From Chitinophagaceae bacterium (GTDB taxonomy: Bacteria; Bacteroidota; Bacteroidia; Chitinophagales; Chitinophagaceae), in the NCBI GenBank assembly GCA_947489175.1, contig CANLED010000091.1, forward strand, positions 1-7,630: a DNA stretch of 7,630 nt, read 5' to 3'. Below are positions 6,147 to 7,630 of this stretch, in pieces. A program made the position numbers and the translations under genes. How positions within the stretch are numbered: position 1 is the first letter of the stretch; every line of letters starts with the position of its first letter. Below the pieces are notes generated by a model that saw only the letters and a list, made by a program, of their open reading frames with translations, was not told where the DNA came from and did not search any database.

Positions 6147-6169
6147 TTTCTGAAATGCTTATCATGATA
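6144..6169 (-). promoter_or_regulatory. Symmetric elements in the aminotransferase-tyrA gap (possible operator or translation control)
   Basis: The 45-base gap is the longest between genes here. It holds a perfect ten-base palindrome TATCATGATA (6160-6169). Just after it, CATTT-CAGA-AAATG (6144-6157) could pair the tyrA start codon into a five-pair stem. No Bacteroidota-type -7 TAnnTTTG with a matching -33 element is visible, so an internal promoter is not supported. The role is a guess. Confidence 0.25.
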
Positions 6170-6191
6170 CCCAATACTTTATTCCTTTTTA

Positions 6192-7379
6192 CTACTTGGT
6201 ACGCAATGCCTGTTCTATTCTATCAATCGCTTCTTCTAACACTTCTTTTTTACTACACAAACTCAACCGCACAAACTTGTCGCCTGCATCTCCAAAAATT
6301 CCACCTGGTGTAATAAATACTCGGGCGTCTTGCAGAACTTCATCACTCAATTGATAACCGCTTTCATATTGAGAAGGAATAGCAGCCCAAACAAACATAC
6401 CTACTTGATCAACAGCATACTTGCACTGCAATAAATCCAACAATTTGCAAGCCAGCTTTTTACGCTCTAAATAAATTTCATTCACTCCTTTGAACCAATC
6501 CTCATCGAGCTCCAAAGCCTTTGCTGCAGCGAGTTGTACAGGAAGAAACATGCCGCTGTCCATATTGCTTTTGAATCTCAAAATAGAATTGATGTGCTCC
6601 GCAGAAGCAACAAGCATACCAACACGCCAGCCAGCCATATTGTGCGACTTGCTCAGCGAGTTTAATTCGATGACAACCTCTTTCTCTGCATCAAATTCAA
6701 ATAAACTCGAAGGATTTTCATTTAAAATGAAACTGTATGGATTGTCATGAACAATCAACACTTTTTCTTGCTTTGCAAATTCAATAACCTCTTGCAATAT
6801 TTTTTTATCTGGTAATTGTCCCGTTGGCATATGTGGGTAATTCAAAAAAATCAACTTAACCCTACCAGATGAAGTTTCGTTAAATTCATCAATCATCTTT
6901 TTCCACAACGCCAAATCAGGATGCCAGCTGTTTTCTGCTGTTAGTTTATAATTCAAAACGGCTGCACCAGATAATTTGACGGCACTCGAATAGGTAGGAT
7001 AGCCAGGATTGGGGACCAATGCTGCATCACCAGCCTCGAGGTAGGTCATGCAAATGTGCATAATGCCTTCCTTGCTTCCAATTAGGGGAAGAATTTCAGT
7101 ATCTGGATTGACATCTGTTTTATACCATTTTTGGTACCACGCTGAAATTGCTTTACGGAATATAGGAGACCCCTTGTATGATTGATAGGCGTGGGTGTTG
7201 CTTTTAGAAGATTCAATCTGTAATGCTTCAATAACAGAAGCATGAGGAGGTAGGTCTGGACTACCAATGCCCAAGTTAATTACCGAATGACCAGCTTTGT
7301 TCAACTCATCAATTTCCCTCAGTTTCATTGAAAAATAATATTCTCCAATGCCATTTAACCGCGATGATACTTCTACCAT
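6192..7379 (-). CDS. PLP-dependent aminotransferase, class I/II fold; probable aromatic aminotransferase of the operon
   Basis: A 395-residue fold-type I aminotransferase (aspartate aminotransferase superfamily, close in look to LL-diaminopimelate/aspartate-type enzymes). Visible landmarks are NLGIGSPDLPP (35-45), the phosphate-side GSKEG (101-105), Tyr128 in NPGYPTY, NYPHMPTG (180-187, usually NYPNNPTG), the PLP-ring DNPY (212-215), the Schiff-base Lys244 in SLSKSHNMAGWRVG with Arg252 contacting phosphate, and Arg371 in FVRLSL, the usual substrate carboxylate ligand. It should be a soluble cytoplasmic homodimer. Its place between pheA and tyrA suggests that it converts phenylpyruvate and 4-hydroxyphenylpyruvate to Phe and Tyr with glutamate as donor, but substrate cannot be read from sequence; an aspartate or LL-diaminopimelate role remains possible. 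The ATG at 7379 directly follows the pheA stop and gives the expected N-terminus. It ends with TAG, 45 bases before tyrA. Confidence 0.95.
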   Translation of the reverse strand: MVEVSSRLNGIGEYYFSMKLREIDELNKAGHSVINLGIGSPDLPPHASVIEALQIESSKSNTHAYQSYKGSPIFRKAISAWYQKWYKTDVNPDTEILPLIGSKEGIMHICMTYLEAGDAALVPNPGYPTYSSAVKLSGAAVLNYKLTAENSWHPDLALWKKMIDEFNETSSGRVKLIFLNYPHMPTGQLPDKKILQEVIEFAKQEKVLIVHDNPYSFILNENPSSLFEFDAEKEVVIELNSLSKSHNMAGWRVGMLVASAEHINSILRFKSNMDSGMFLPVQLAAAKALELDEDWFKGVNEIYLERKKLACKLLDLLQCKYAVDQVGMFVWAAIPSQYESGYQLSDEVLQDARVFITPGGIFGDAGDKFVRLSLCSKKEVLEEAIDRIEQALRTK

Positions 7380-7382
7380 TTT

Positions 7383-7630
7383 TTATGAATTAAATTTTCC
7401 TTTTTTGTAAGTTCCCAATACGCGCAAAAACTTAACTTTTTTCTCTATTTTTTTTATAACTGTGTCGAATTGTTCCACTGAATCAAATTCAAGATCAGCA
7501 TGAAACCCATATTTAAACTGGCTTCCAGCAAGTGGGAAAGATTGAAGCTTACTCAAATTGATGTCTTTCTTTGCAATGATTGCAAGTATTTTAGACAAAC
7601 TTCCCTTTTCGTGGTCTGTATGAAAATTAA
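7383..7630 (-). CDS. pheA: Prephenate dehydratase, C-terminal ACT domain (5' part lies beyond the window)
   Basis: The frame stays open to the right edge, so this is only the last ~82 codons; any start codon placed inside the window (for example TTG at 7598) would be artificial. The visible part is an ACT regulatory domain: a DHEKGSLSKIL turn and helix, then INLSKLQSFPLAG, a strand ending in FHADLEF, and the terminal VLGTYKKG that closes prephenate dehydratases. The whole enzyme would decarboxylate and dehydrate prephenate to phenylpyruvate in the cytoplasm, with the ACT domain sensing phenylalanine. The assignment to PheA rather than another ACT protein rests on the INLxKLQSxP and VLGTY pattern plus the neighbouring tyrA and mutase genes; the catalytic domain is not seen. 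The classical ESRP ligand motif reads QSFP here (7533-7544). The TAA stop is 3 bases from the aminotransferase ATG, which points to co-translation. Confidence 0.9.
   Translation of the reverse strand, partial: NFHTDHEKGSLSKILAIIAKKDINLSKLQSFPLAGSQFKYGFHADLEFDSVEQFDTVIKKIEKKVKFLRVLGTYKKGKFNS

Noticed and set aside
1..7630. tRNA, rRNA, CRISPR array, riboswitch or attenuator (such as a Phe/Tyr leader peptide)
   Set aside because: No cloverleaf, spaced repeat array or leader-like run of Phe/Tyr codons is visible; gaps are all shorter than about 65 bases and the operon's 5' leader is outside the window.

Overview
The window is a compact, one-directional piece of a bacterial aromatic amino acid operon. 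Every convincing gene lies on the minus strand, so transcription runs from the right edge to the left edge. The most likely source is a member of the Bacteroidota, perhaps the Chitinophagales/Sphingobacteriia side. The reasons are the gene order pheA - aminotransferase - tyrA - DAHP synthase/chorismate mutase, a type I-beta DAHP synthase with a C-terminal AroQ mutase, an AroA with a GESGL-type signature, mostly A-rich rather than strong Shine-Dalgarno leaders, and a GC content that looks close to 40% by eye. The phylum is an inference; there is no rRNA or marker that fixes it.

In transcription order: the C-terminal ACT domain of prephenate dehydratase (pheA, cut by the right edge), a fold-type I PLP aminotransferase, prephenate dehydrogenase (tyrA), a DAHP synthase-chorismate mutase fusion, a small HUH/Y1 (IS200/RAYT-like) transposase-family gene, 3-dehydroquinate synthase (aroB), EPSP synthase (aroA), chorismate synthase (aroC) and a DUF952 gene. 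Gaps are 3, 45, 38, 23 (or -4, depending on the start used), -4, 7, 9 and 15 bases. No space exceeds about 65 bases and no second promoter is obvious, so one polycistronic message is likely. Its promoter lies outside the window. A weak hairpin with a T-rich tail after DUF952 may end the transcript.

Together the enzymes cover DAHP synthesis, dehydroquinate formation, the last two steps to chorismate, the mutase step to prephenate, both prephenate branches and probably the final transamination. The dehydroquinase, shikimate dehydrogenase and shikimate kinase steps (aroD/aroQ, aroE, aroK) are absent and must be encoded elsewhere.

The one component that does not belong to the pathway is the Y1 transposase-family gene between the DAHP synthase fusion and aroB. 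It keeps the full set of catalytic residues (HUH pair, tyrosine, glutamine). It is packed so tightly that there is no room outside the reading frame for normal IS ends, and its stop codon overlaps the aroB start (ATGA). It looks like a captured, co-translated operon member rather than a free insertion sequence, and it is the main item for follow-up.
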